The position numbers and the translations under genes were made by a program. DNA of 64,000 nucleotides from positions 51,436,953 through 51,500,952 of the forward strand of contig OX465283.1 of the NCBI GenBank assembly GCA_949987705.1. Reading direction: 5' to 3'. The stretch comes from Thereva unica (taxonomy: Eukaryota; Arthropoda; Insecta; Diptera; Therevidae). Below the pieces are notes generated by a model. It saw nothing but the letters and a program-made list of their open reading frames with translations. It searched no databases and was not told where the DNA came from. Shown here piece by piece: positions 45,101 to 55,912 of this stretch (position 1 is the stretch's first letter; every line of letters starts with the position of its first letter).

Positions 45101-47811
45101 ACCGCATTTTACAAAGCGGCACCGACAGCAGCGTATCCGTTGCGGAGACGTCTCGCTCGCACCGCCAGCTAACGGATCGAAGAAGAAAGAAGGCCCAATT
45201 TTATTGGTGGTTCAGTTAGAACAACCTTACTATATTGAGATGTGGCACTACACATGAACATGAATCTTCTCGGTGAATTGAAATTTTAACTTTCTCTTTT
45301 CCTCTTTTCGGTTAGCTGTTACACTGTCCCCTTCTTACTTAGTGTTCGTTCCGAACACAGATTCCTCCAGGAGCGCGTTCAAAAACCTTACTATGGTTAA
45401 CCATGGTTAACTATGGTAAACTTTTGTCGTTCAAAAACTCCGTGGTTAACTACAACATAACCACGAGCATAACTTTTTGGCGTTCAAAAACTCCCGTGGT
45501 TAACCATGGTGTAGTTAAATTTTAACCATGCTCGAGAGCATGGTTAGCGATAGTTAAGAAGAAGAAGAATAAAAACAATTTTTTGACATTTGTTTTAATG
45601 TTAATAATGAACAAATCAAAGTGGAATTTGTGAGATTATTTTAAATAAATAATTATTGGAAATAATTGAGGCAAAAGCGGTCACTATTTTATGGAAAATA
45701 TTTAAATTTTCTTTACCACGTAGTTAACCACGGTGCGTTCAAAAACCTCCATGGTTAAACATAAACTTTCGTGGTTAAGTGAAGTGATGTAGCATAACCA
45801 CAGCTTACCTCGTGGTTTACTATAGTAAGGTTTTTGAACGCGCTCCAGATCCCGTTCTTACCGATCGAACTTTTTGGATGTGATAGATGACATCGTTCAA
45901 CCTTGTGATGATAGTGTAGGGGCGCACAAATTAAAAAACCTATTTCGACCCTTTCTACCATTTTTACCGTTTCTATACTGGTTAGAAGGAATTTAAAAAA
46001 TGTTCTACATTTTAGAATATGTCTTGGAAAAATTCATGCACCATACTGGCAATTTTGAATTTATAAGTTTTGATCATAAATTCGTTATTTGCAACCTTAA
46101 AAGCCCCCAGATACGGATTTTCATTGGATTGGAATTGGACACAATTGGCCAATTCGTCGGCCATATTGGCGCGGCCATTTTGAATTTATAAGTTTTGACC
46201 ACAAATTCGTTTCTAACGATCTTAAAAAGCCCCAGATACCAACTTTCATTCAAATCACGTCCTTTTTCGAGCGAATTTGAAACGCGCCTAGCAATTCCTG
46301 GCGTCGTCGCCGAGTTAGCAATTTTTGTGGAAAAAATGCCTTAGTTGCAGTTTTTTGCCAAAAATCTTAAAAAAATTAAAAACCATAAAAAAAATTAAAA
46401 ACCTGAATTTTAATGATTGGATATTGTAAAGAGAGTCTTAGGGCATACGTAAAAAAATCAGGACCGACATGGGAGATTTTCTTTTGGCGCAGTAACAAAT
46501 TTAACTTTTTAAATTCACTTAATTGCAAAATGCACTATGCAAAAACTATTTGACCGACCGTGATCGGGTTTTGGATATAAGTTAATCATGCCTTTAACTA
46601 TCTAATTCCAAAATTAAATTGGAAGATAATGGTCTCTTCTTTCCTTGTGATAACTTTAAAGTGAGGTACTTTTTTTCGCGGTTTTCGGCTATTTTGCAAC
46701 CCAAAAATTCAAATTTCAAAAATCCACCTGAGGGTAAGTTTTGGCAAATCCAATAACGAACAAAACATGTTCAACAAATTTTTCGCCTAGAAGCCTTCGT
46801 TAAGAGATATTTAACAAGAAAGGTCAAAAAACGGGGAATTTTTAGTGAATTTTTCAGTTATTGGGCTACCACAAGTTTTCCTGGGAGTTTCATGCTTGCG
46901 CACCCCCTAAATATTGTTGGGGATGTCATTTCTGACCGATTCCACCAAAAAACTTCGTTACATCACGCCAAAACCACTGGAAATGCTCCAGCGCCCAGAC
47001 TACTAGGACATAGCAAAAATTATAATTTTTAATTTAAGCAAATTCATATTGTCGTCCTGAAAAGCATGGAAGGTTAATTTGTTCTAAACAAAAAACCAAT
47101 TTTTTGACAAAAAAAACTTAAAACTATTCTTTCTCTGGGCGCGGTTACATTGTAAAGGGCTTATTCTCTTCGAACTAGTATCAGAATGTAGGTCGATAAG
47201 CTCCAAGCTACTAATAAACTGGAAGCCGTTGGATCATAGGAAGAATTCGATGGAGTGGAGTTTCCACCACATTCCTGGGGTTGGTTCCGCCCAAATACTG
47301 CCCTGTTAGATAAATATTGCCTTTATACAACGAGGAATAAAAATCTTACCAAAGAATGGCAAATAAAAATCGAACTTGGAACTAGTTATACTTTGAATTT
47401 TAAATATCTTTGTTAATGAAACATAGACAAATGATCAATTGACTTTATCCATAAAAAACGCTCAATATTATCATTACTTTATGAAAAGTTCGTTTTGTAA
47501 CAAAAACGAATAATTTACATTGCAAAATGATAAACAGTATATGTAATAAAACTATAAAAAAATACAATACAACGAATTTAAATTTAAAATACATACCTGT
47601 GAATGCATTACAAAAAGGGCGTTTCTTTAAACCCATTTGATTTGCTCGTCTTATATCCATTTCCTTAACAAATTAAGAAAAAGAAATAAAACAATTTTAA
47701 ATTAACATTATTGTAAAAACTTACTCTTGGTGTTATCAATCCACATTCAATCAGCACAAGTAATGTTATATAAAACGTTACAAATATCGTCCTTAAATTA
47801 CGTACGAGCAT
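42170..47811 (-). CDS. CCAP: Crustacean cardioactive peptide (CCAP) precursor (3 coding exons)
   Basis: Exons on the minus strand: 47811-47725 (donor gtaagt), 47663-47597 (acceptor gttaag, donor gtatgt), 42420-42170 (acceptor attcag). Introns are 61 and 5176 bp, phases 0 and 1; the spliced ORF is 134 residues. Residues 1-25 or so form a signal peptide (TIFVTFYITLLVLIECG). The nonapeptide PFCNAFTGC (45-53) follows the cleavage site KKR and precedes GRKR, where Gly gives the C-terminal amide; its two Cys form the ring. Intron 2 splits the Gly-52 codon. The rest of the precursor is acidic (SIGDLIDLNAEPAVDDLM). CCAP controls ecdysis behaviour and heart and gut muscle in insects. The peptide is identical to the conserved arthropod form, so identification is secure. 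Confidence 0.95.
42589..43235 (+). pseudogene. Jockey-type ORF1 end and start of ORF2, in CCAP intron 2
   Basis: The plus strand has a zinc-knuckle-like NHTANYSGCPVF, then LTYADVIKTNPQ and a Gln/Met-rich helical tail ending at 43066, typical of Jockey ORF1. A second reading starts near 43080 with FISEPHLTSKNNFKINGHTF and AILIRNSI-like sequence, the beginning of the endonuclease. It stops at 43235 where Helitron sequence begins. Confidence 0.7.
43236..43620 (-). pseudogene. Helitron PIF1 helicase C-terminal fragment, in CCAP intron 2
   Basis: 128 codons open on the minus strand: IQFPPKFNYGTAE-type sequence, GTVDHAVVYLGSKLFEEGQAYVALSRIRALEGLCIEELDC in overlapping pieces, and KPCNKDAMKELEKM. 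VALSRIR is helicase motif VI. Only the last helicase part is present. Unlike the fragment at 563-1725, no endonuclease domain follows. Confidence 0.8.
43621..44060. mobile_element. Foldback/MITE remnant, about 430 bp
   Basis: The left end gatgtagccactgacatata with aatggactgctcat pairs with the complement of the right end (atgagcagtccatt, gtcagtggatgtag at 44013-44042). Diverged terminal repeats of about 60 bp. No ORF. Confidence 0.6.
44164..44334 (-). repeat. SINE with (GAA)n tail, copy A
   Basis: About 170 bp matching 44997-45192 and 55167-55360 in opposite orientation. Shared body: tggtccc.agccca.ggtgtgaaaggagg, cgacctgccgaattga, gaaaccgaagaaac, cggcaccga.agcag. On its own strand it ends in (gaa)n (44164-44182). 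No ORF is needed; open frames across it are accidental. Confidence 0.75.
44335..44996. other. Unassigned AT-rich DNA in CCAP intron 2
   Basis: No gene recognised. Contains duplicated ggtccgccaa words (44766-44788) and homopolymer tracts. Possibly an old non-autonomous element. Confidence 0.4.
44997..45192 (+). repeat. SINE with (GAA)n tail, copy B
   Basis: Starts cttaactccgccgtcgcctgg, ends ggatcgaagaagaaag. About 80% similar to copy C. A ggtt(g)acctgtcg stretch could be a diverged Pol III B box, but this is uncertain. Confidence 0.75.
45371..45845. mobile_element. MITE with repeated GCGTTCAAAAAC motifs (475 bp)
   Basis: Terminal inverted repeats gagcgcgttcaaaaacctta (left, and complement at right). 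Target duplication cag on both sides (45368-45370, 45846-45848). Within the element cgttcaaaaac and gtggttaac(c) words recur many times on both strands, like subterminal transposase-binding repeats. The 3-bp duplication suggests Harbinger-type mobilisation. Confidence 0.82.
45849..47590. other. Unassigned DNA, distal part of CCAP intron 2
   Basis: 46030-46260 contains two tandem versions of a block with gaatttataagttttga and aaaagccccagatac, and its ggccatattggcgcggccat stretch matches 27115-27150 inverted. The rest has no recognised element. Confidence 0.5.
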
Positions 47812-50800
47812 GTTTTTCTGTAATGGAATGATAACCGTAGAATGTGATATTTCATTTGCAAAACGTCATTGTTTTATTATAAATGTGTCAATAACAGTTG
47901 CATGTAGTGAATACACCTATTGTGGGTATGTACAAAAAGCTTCTATAAAGTCTTATGATTAGTTAGGGATATTGATAACATAATAGATTGAATAGAGCTG
48001 CAAGACATAACAATTCTCAATGCCATAGTTTTGATGCTACATATATTCTTTTCTTACCCTGGCCGTATGTTTAAGAATGTGTTGGTATTAAAATTTGTTT
48101 AATAAAATTTTAGTGCAGAATTATTTAAGACGTAATAATATTTAATATAGAAAAGAGAATGACAAGAAAGTTTCTAAACCATATAACTACAAATATTCAT
48201 TCTATATAATTTTTAGGGTGCTGAATCCGAGTCTTAGGTTTGCAAACAAAATTTCGTGATGCACAATTGATTGAAAAGAAAAAAAGGTAAAAAACTCGCT
48301 TCTAACTCGATACTGTCAACTTTTCTTAGATAGTTTCTATATATAAAATAAAATTTCTTATATAAAATATAATTTTCTTACAAATTTAAATTTTTTCTCC
48401 AACGGAGCGGTTCGGGCTCAGGTGCCAGATGTATGGCATATTTAAACTATCTGCGCAAAAAAAACTTTCTCCACTCCTATTAGCCTGACAATTCGTAAAT
48501 TTTTATAGGTGATAAACTGTTGTGTGGTACCTAGAGTGATATAGTGATTGAACAAATTCTAATACTATGTACGCAATGAGCAGAAAATTATGTAGAACCG
48601 TTCGCACTTGAGATGATTTCGTTTGGCTGTTTTTCCTAGCACCCAAATTTCCACTAGCAATTCCATTTCTCCATAACGAAGTCATGATTAAGGCAGGACC
48701 AGGACTTTTCGAAGCCCTGTGCAACTTGCTGGTGGAGGCTCTTAAATTTAAAAAAATTGAATACCAAGCTTTGAATAGTGCTATATTTATTCCCCTATAG
48801 TCCCTCGTGGGACATAAGGCGAAACAGTGGCCCTCCAGCAGACTCTGTTTCGTGCAACAGCTCTCAGCTCCGACTAGGATCTCCCAGTCCAGTCCATACA
48901 TAGAAAATTCAAAGTCTTTAGTTTTAAAGGTACTTGTGCATTATATTCTTAATTGTACAATTTGAAGCAAAACAAATATGTTTAGTACAGCCTAAAAAAA
49001 TTAAGTGATTTTAGGATGCTGCGCAGTCAGGCCCCATGTTCTGGTCTGGTCTGCCTGGTAGACCTAGTACACCAGGTTCATATTGCAAATTCTGAGACTC
49101 AAACCAAAACTCAAATTAATGCACCTTAGCCCGGATCAGCAAAATCCCGCTCAAAGCACAGCGAAGTTCAAAACTGCAGATTCGTTCCCTCACTTCGATA
49201 GCCATATGAGGCACAGCGAAGTTCAACTCAAACTCAGCCAAGGTGCAGCGAAGTTCAAAAGTCCATCCACTGCTAAACCTCATCGGAGACAACTGGAACT
49301 TCAACCCAATTCTCAAAGCTCATCCGAAGCACATCGATGTTCAATAAATCTCATACGCAGGTGGCGCTCTTTACCACCCAAGACTTCATCCACACCCAAG
49401 ACAACAGCCGATGACGGCACTGTGCTGATAATCCCATAGCTCTACTACTTGTGTTTTTTCACAATTTCAGTTAATTGCTGCAACTCTGAACCAAAAGGCT
49501 TGTCTACATTGATTCAATAAAATGTGACACCAAGTCCTGACACTAACTAACTTCAACCCAGGAAGCAGATGAAAAATCCGGGAAAATCAAAAATTCCTGT
49601 TTGGGTATTGTAGTTTATAGCCCAACAACAGTTTTCTAAGGCACAGCAAACAATTAAATTATTCGTAACAAATTATATTCAGCAAAATGTGAAATGTAAC
49701 AAATGTAAATTAAAAAAAGGGAATGCAATGGAATAAAACGTACCAAACTACAGGACGTCTTGAGATGAATGCAGCGTTTAACTCTTCAATAATAACAATA
49801 TGCTTTCCCTCTTTTTTCATATTTCTTCTAGCCTTCTAACCACTTTTAGCTGAGCTAAATAACTTTTACTGTGCTCTTTTCTTTTTCTTCCATAAGATCG
49901 CATGAGAAAAGACGCAACAGTGGCATACATTTTCTCGAAAACCATGGTACAGATTTTTTCAAACTCCGTGACACAAAAAATTCGAACAGTTCCTCGTTGT
50001 CAAATTTTATAAATTTTATTCTATCATTTCCCCTCTTTTTAGTTAAAACGGCAACAAACACAGAAAAAACTCAACAAAATAATTTGGGAAGCGATGCGCG
50101 CATGCCGAATGAATAAAGTTAATTTATCTTTATATGTGTTGAGCAGAGCTTTTAAATACATGTAAAGCCCCTGCTCAACAAAGGCAGTTTATCCATCATA
50201 ATAAGCATAATTTTACTATAATTATGCGAAATATTTCTCATCCCTAAATTTAAAATAATTTAAAAAATAATCTGAAAAAATTTCTTTTGAATGCTACTGC
50301 TTTTTCATTAATTAAACGAGAGTTCTCCTCAGCCGCAAGCAGCACAACCTCCCCGAGCAGAAGCGCGCATGCGACTGGCGGAAAACGTCAACAAACTAGT
50401 AATCAAAGTGATAAAAATACAAATTTCGTATTTTTTAGTATAAATTGCTACAAATTATTTCTGTAGCAATTGTGTAAAATACAAAAACCTTGAAATAAAA
50501 AAATATATAAAAAGGCGCGTTTTTCATTTAAGTCCCAGAAAAATACACCTCCCTCTAGCAATACGCAGTCGTGACTGATTAAATGGCAGCAAGTGATTTG
50601 ATAGGAGGTGGAGGAGTTAAACAAAGCTTTGCCCGAGCTTTTAAATATTTTTCAGAGCTTTGTTGGGGTATATGCGCGGACTATCACGACCTTTGAAAAG
50701 ATCTATACAATAATACAAGGTAGGCTAGTAAGGAAAAGCTTTGTTTCCATCTTGAAAAGCTTAAACGCAATTTGTTAGAGAAAAGATTACTCAGATCTTT

Positions 50801-52599
50801 GAAACGCTGCGCCGTTGATAAACTGAGAAGCGAATGACTTCATTTTGGAAATTCCAAAGCTTTCCGGAGATATTAGCAAAACTAATCAATGTAAAGTACT
50901 TGTCAGACTTGACCAAAAAGGACAAATTTTGCGGTAGCTACTGGAAATCCCGGGTTGAGCCGCAATTTCCTGAAACTGTATCACGCATAGAACACAATTC
51001 CCCGCCAAAAAGTGCTGATCCAAGATTTGAAAAATTCGTATTCACAGACCGTCAATAATATTGAGTTAACGTGAATATTGCGCAATATTATTGATAGTCT
51101 AGGAACCCATTACTGATTAATGTAAAATTGAACATTTTCAGTTTCAATTGACAGTGAAAAAGAAAAATCTGATCTGCCTTTTGGGAACTCTATACCTAGA
51201 TCAGTTGCTCCTTATCTATCTTTACATTGATAACTGAGACGTTCTTTACTGAAAGGAACTTTGGTAACATATTTACCGAACTTCTCGACCTAAAAAATGA
51301 TTTTAGACGAAAATTCAGTTCTACATATTATAATTAAATCTATGTTTTCTAAAAAGTATTACTTATACGAGTACCTACGGATGGCGAATATTCATCTAAA
51401 AATCTTCATCGCTTATTTACTGAACCCTTGCAGTGCGGACCCATAACTCTACCAGAATCATCATTAGCACCACACAGAAATCTTATAATTATTTTACCAT
51501 TATTGCACCATTAAGAATATATGGAATTACAAAAACAGAAGGTTTGACTTAAAATAGACCTCAATTTCTGTCATTAAGTCCATTTTAACATTTAGATAGT
51601 ACCCTGGCACTAGTCGCGCTGTGTAATCGAGTATTATAAATGAATATCAATACGAATGCTAACCAAACAAAAATTAATAGTATATTAATAACAGTTATGC
51701 CCATTGTTCCAATTGATAAATGCATAATATCCAGCTAATATATGTATGTTTGTACGAGTAATTCCAAAAGATGATAGAAATATGATATGAACCAGAGATC
51801 TTTCACCAATGGTGTTCATTTAAACATTTTCTCACTATTTCATGATATAAATTGCATACACTTTTGCTATCAATCCATTTCAACAATCTTATTTCAACAC
51901 AAAATAATATATTAACAACAATTTTACTCACTTTTTGCTTAACAAAATATTTAATAATTCCACTTGACAATACTTCGGCGACTAACGAATTTTACACCCC
52001 AACAGTTAGAAATGGACTAATGCACGCCGTGATTTTCCACGCCATTTTTATAGTGGCAGATCAAAATGTCCTTAATGCGATAAAACAAAAAAACAACAAA
52101 ACGGAGAAAAGCATTTGGCGCCCTGCGGTGACGATTACATTTTCACGACATTTTCTTATTGTTTCTTAAGCGGAAGGATAATAAGGCTTCACGCTAACCG
52201 AACACCCTATCTCGAACTTGTAAAACTGAAACAGTGTACGTACATAGTGCTCTGGATATGGCTCGTCCATGGGATGTTAAATTGAATTTTGTGTTTGAAT
52301 TTTTCTGACACTTTGTTAATACTTTTTCTTGACCATAACCGCAGAATGTTTTTTATTTTTTCCTCGCTTCCAATTGTGCTTCGTATGAAATTTAAATATA
52401 CACATTTTGATTAATTTAACAAGAAATTTCCCATTGGGATTATGTTTATCAGATCTTGGGGATTGGGTTGGAAAAAGATCTGGAATGAAAAGTTTGAATA
52501 TCTGCTTATTGACGACATTCTACTGGTGTTTCAATTTTCAATTCAGCTCCAGTTCAAGATGATACTTGACCGCAAACATTGCTTGATTAAAAAAAATGT
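47812..52599. other. Gene-poor region upstream of CCAP
   Basis: No confident gene. Noted: possible promoter sequence for CCAP (tttataataaaac on minus at about 47880); an odd 132-codon minus frame at 48503-48901 without known similarity; spaced repeats of cagcgaagttcaa (49157-49255); a palindromic tgttgagcag...ctgctcaaca at 50136-50182; caataatatt palindromes at 51052-51095; and a 105-codon plus frame at 51852-52169 of unknown origin. A CCAP 5' untranslated exon may also lie here. Confidence 0.45.
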
Positions 52600-53080
52600 A
52601 GTCTTAAATGCGTTGTTGGGCGTTGTCTAATGCTGCACTATGTAGTATTCCACATTTGTAATTAGATACAAAGAGACTCAGATCGGAATTAAGATTTGGT
52701 AGATAAGCTGATACTGCCAGATCCTTTAAGAAGAGGTCCTCAAGAACACGGTGTCTACTGTTAGCCAAAGCCAGCCTGCCGCTGAGTTCGGTTGTCTCGC
52801 CGGTATGTTCCTCTCCACAGCTACAGCGGTGAGTGTTGTAAGGAATTTTCAATCTGCATGATGCCTAATTGACCAGTGTCTCGTAATTTTCAGCATGATT
52901 CTGGCAATGTCCTCATGAGGCAACCCGAAGAGGTCGTGCGATCTCTGATCGCTATAACAATGTTAAAACTTCCTAGCCTTGGCGCATAATGACGTACATA
53001 GATATTTCTCTTTACCGCTTTCGAATTCATCTGCCTTTTCGTTTCCCTCGATGTTCCTTAGTCCAACAAAGGATGTATTG
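52600..53080 (-). pseudogene. I-type retrotransposon RNase H/Cys-tail remnant
   Basis: Minus strand: RNIEGNEKADEFESG (about 53065-53020, an RNase H motif as in VPGHRNIEGN.KADE.A), then ARIMLKITRHW and CSCGEEHTGE..LANSRHRVL (52830-52740), the zinc-binding tail. Heavily decayed. Confidence 0.6.
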
Positions 53081-53106
53081 AACGTCTGATGACCTAAATA
53101 AGTCGC

Positions 53107-53161
53107 GAATCAGTGCATATGAGTATTTTAAATCTTTAAAGTGACAACATCTCATAAATGG
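53107..53161. repeat. Relic of the palindromic family arm
   Basis: atgagtattttaa and gacaacatctcataaatggca resemble the arm sequence at 54378-54425 inside the adjacent element. The 53165 copy therefore inserted into, or next to, an older member. Confidence 0.5.
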
Positions 53162-53164
53162 CAA

Positions 53165-54695
53165 TAGTCCAGTCAAAATAGACGAAAAAGCGCCATAATT
53201 GGAAGATAATTCGGAAGTTGCTGAAAATTGGAACAGCCCTTAAAAACATTATTATACATAAGCTGTAGAGACTGCCACGCGATTGGACGACTGCAAACTT
53301 TTTTATTCAAGGTCAAAGGGTCAAAATATCAGTTTTTTGCAAATATATGCTAAACCGTTCGTCTTATCAGAAAATTGTGTTTACAACGTTTGTAGATTAG
53401 GCGATTATCTACAAAAAAATATATTATACATTTTCTCGTAGGAATTGCCATTTCTGAGATATTGTCGTTTTAATAAGTTAAAATACTCATATCATTCCCG
53501 ACTTGTAAAGGTCATCAGAAATTTTATAAATCCTTTGTTGGAGTAGGCGGCTAATATTTTCAGGGGTGATTCCTGGATATCTTGGGAGAAAAAAATTGTT
53601 CTACAGAGGGCGGCTATCTCCACTATCCACTAAGATACAGGGTGATTAGGGAAAAAATTTGGTTTTTTTTTTAAATTTACTGAAATTTGAATAACTCCTA
53701 AAGTAATTATCATAAAGTAGCCTAATTAGGCTCATCTTTTAGGTAAATGTGTATTCTTTAATTTGGTATAAAGCACAGCAATCTGAGTGACTCCGTTCAA
53801 AAAATATGTAGGCTCAAACCAATGCTACTATGCCGCAGTTGAAAGACGAGTAGCTTTTTAATTGTTCACGATAAAACTACTACTACTACTACTACCTACA
53901 AAACTACCCAAAATAAACACTTATTGTGTATGGAAATATTGTAGGTAATAGTTTGGTGCATCAGAAAAGCAAAAAAAATGTACCGTTAGTAACGAATTTT
54001 CTGAGAAAAACGAAGAAATCTGCCAGGTCTAGATGAAAGCATTGGTTTGAGCCTATATATTTTTTGAACGGAGTCACTCAGGTTGCTGTACTTTATACCA
54101 AATTAAAGAATACACATTTACCTAAAAGATGAGCCTAATTAGGCTACTTTATGATAATTACTTTAGGAGTTATTCAAATTTCAGTAAATTTAAAAAAAAA
54201 ACCAAATTTTTTCCCTAATCACCCTGTATCTTAGTGGATAGTGGAGATAGCCGCCCTCTGTAGAACAATTTTTTTCTCCCAAGATATCCAGGAATCACCC
54301 CTGAAAATATTAGCCGCCTACTCCAACAAAGGATTTATAAAATTTCTGATGACCTTTACAAGTCGGGAATGATAGAATATGAGTATTTTAACTTATTAAA
54401 ACGACAATATCTCAGAAATGGCAATTCCTACGAGAAAATGTATAATATATTTTTTTGTAGATAATCGCCTAATCTACAAACGTTGTAAACACAATTTTCT
54501 GATAAGACGTACGGTTTAGCATATATTTGCAAAAAACTGATATTTTGACCCTTTGACCTTGAATAAAAAAGTTTGCAGTCGTCCAATCGCGTGGCAGTCT
54601 CTACAGCTTATGTATAATAATGTTTTTAAGGGCTGTTCCAATTTTCAGCAACTTCCGAATTATCTTCCAGTCAAACCTCTAATTTGACTGGACTA
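53165..54695. mobile_element. Large palindromic element, TAGTCCA family (1.5 kb)
   Basis: Arms of about 660 bp (53165-53828 and 54038-54695) are near-identical inverted repeats. Both ends read TAGTCCAGTCAAA; flanking duplication caa at 53162-53164 and 54696-54698. The 209-bp centre holds a (CTA)n run (ctactactactactac). A right-end inserted palindrome tccagtcaaacctctaatttgactgga lengthens that terminus. No ORF of note. Confidence 0.88.
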
Positions 54696-54713
54696 CAATG
54701 TTAAATGGGTATC

Positions 54714-54868
54714 TTGAGAATTAGTCTAGTCTTGTTTTTGTCTTGTTCTTGGTCAGTCTGTCTTGTTCTTGTTCTTTCAAGCATAACTAAGTCTTGTTCT
54801 TGGTCTTGCTAAATGTGAATGAACAAGACAAGACTGCAAGAACAAGACCATTTTTGCTCATCACTAGT
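54714..54868. repeat. Self-complementary CTTGTTCTTG repeat, copy 2
   Basis: Inverted copy of 32364-32490, sharing gcaagaacaagaccattttt and aagcataactaagtctt. Both copies border RT fragments. Confidence 0.75.
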
Positions 54869-54884
54869 TGGCGCACAATGCACA

Positions 54885-55113
54885 ATTGGGCTTATTGGAT
54901 CAGGAATTTTTGCATACATGGATTTCTTGCAGCTCGTTCCACTGCAACTAATTTACTGGATATACAATTCGAAGCTTTGTCACTGGCGGCCAAACTGACC
55001 GTGTTTACACAGATTTCAGCAAGGCTTTCGACAAGCTCTCTCACTTTATTATAATTCCTAAATTAAAGAAATTATGCTTTCCGCATGCCCTTTTATCAAT
55101 TAGGACGTGACCA
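54885..55113 (+). pseudogene. Jockey-type RT fragment
   Basis: Reads HGFLAARSTATNLLDIQF and, after a frame change, VYTDFSKAFDKLSHFIIIPKL: RT motif A with its Asp. Only about 75 residues remain before the SINE at 55167. Confidence 0.7.
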
Positions 55114-55166
55114 ATTTGGTTGGTTGGATATATTCGTGCGGAACATTGTTGAACTTACTACTACCA

Positions 55167-55360
55167 TTAACTCCGCCGTCGTCTGGTCCCAAGTCCAGGG
55201 TGCGAAAGGAGGAGGGTGGTCGACCTGCCGAATTGACCATAATCGGAAAACCGAAGAAACTAAGCAAAAAACCGCATTTTTTAAAGTGGCACCGACAGCA
55301 GGGTATCCGTTGCGGGGACGTCCTGCTTGGACCACCAGCTAACGGATCAAAAGAGAAGAA
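55167..55360 (+). repeat. SINE with GA-rich tail, copy C
   Basis: Starts attaactccgccgtcgtctgg and ends ggatcaaaagagaagaac. Closest to copy B. Inserted downstream of the RT fragment. Confidence 0.75.
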
Positions 55361-55519
55361 CACTACTACTATTGAGTTTAAGAGAGATTGAGATCGATCA
55401 ATCTACTACCATGTTCATTGGTGGTGTTATGTAGGCCTATGCTTTCCTATGACTCCTAGGAACACTTCTTCTTTTCCTAACTTGATGGCGTTTGTTAGCT
55501 CTTGGTAGAATTCCTTTAA

Positions 55520-55912
55520 TAACTGTAACTATTGACAGCTACTGAAAACTTACTGTTGTCAAGAGAGGGGGAGGTATGTTAGTAATAGTTTTTTCTTATA
55601 GGATGCCTTGTTGTGTGAAGAGGAGAGACAGGAGCTATGAATATTGAAAACCACACAGCATCTGTTGACGGGCTCATTCCTAGCGTAATCGGTACGGTGT
55701 GGATGTTCCCCTAAGGGCCAAATGGAAAATTGTCTTTTGAACAGATTTGATCCTCCTGCTGCTTAATTGGAATATAGGATCCCAGATAAGACACGCATAT
55801 TCCAGAATAGAGCGAACTAAAGAACAGAAGAGTGTTTTTGGGACCCATACATTGACCAAGAAGTTTGTTGGCTCTGGCAGTAATATTATCGTAGTGCAGG
55901 TTGAAATTGCGT
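55520..55912 (-). pseudogene. 3' end of the 17381-type Jockey/CR1 element, second copy
   Basis: Matches 17485-18115 with internal deletions (ctattgacagctactgaaaa, gacacgcatattccag, gtttgttggctctggcagta are shared). 5'-truncated and non-coding. Confidence 0.75.

Noticed and set aside
48503..48901. 132-codon minus-strand frame as a host gene
   Set aside because: No recognisable domain, splice structure or signal; could be chance or repeat-derived.
49083..49439. 118-codon plus-strand frame
   Set aside because: Consists of spaced cagcgaagttcaa repeats; looks like low-complexity DNA rather than a protein gene.
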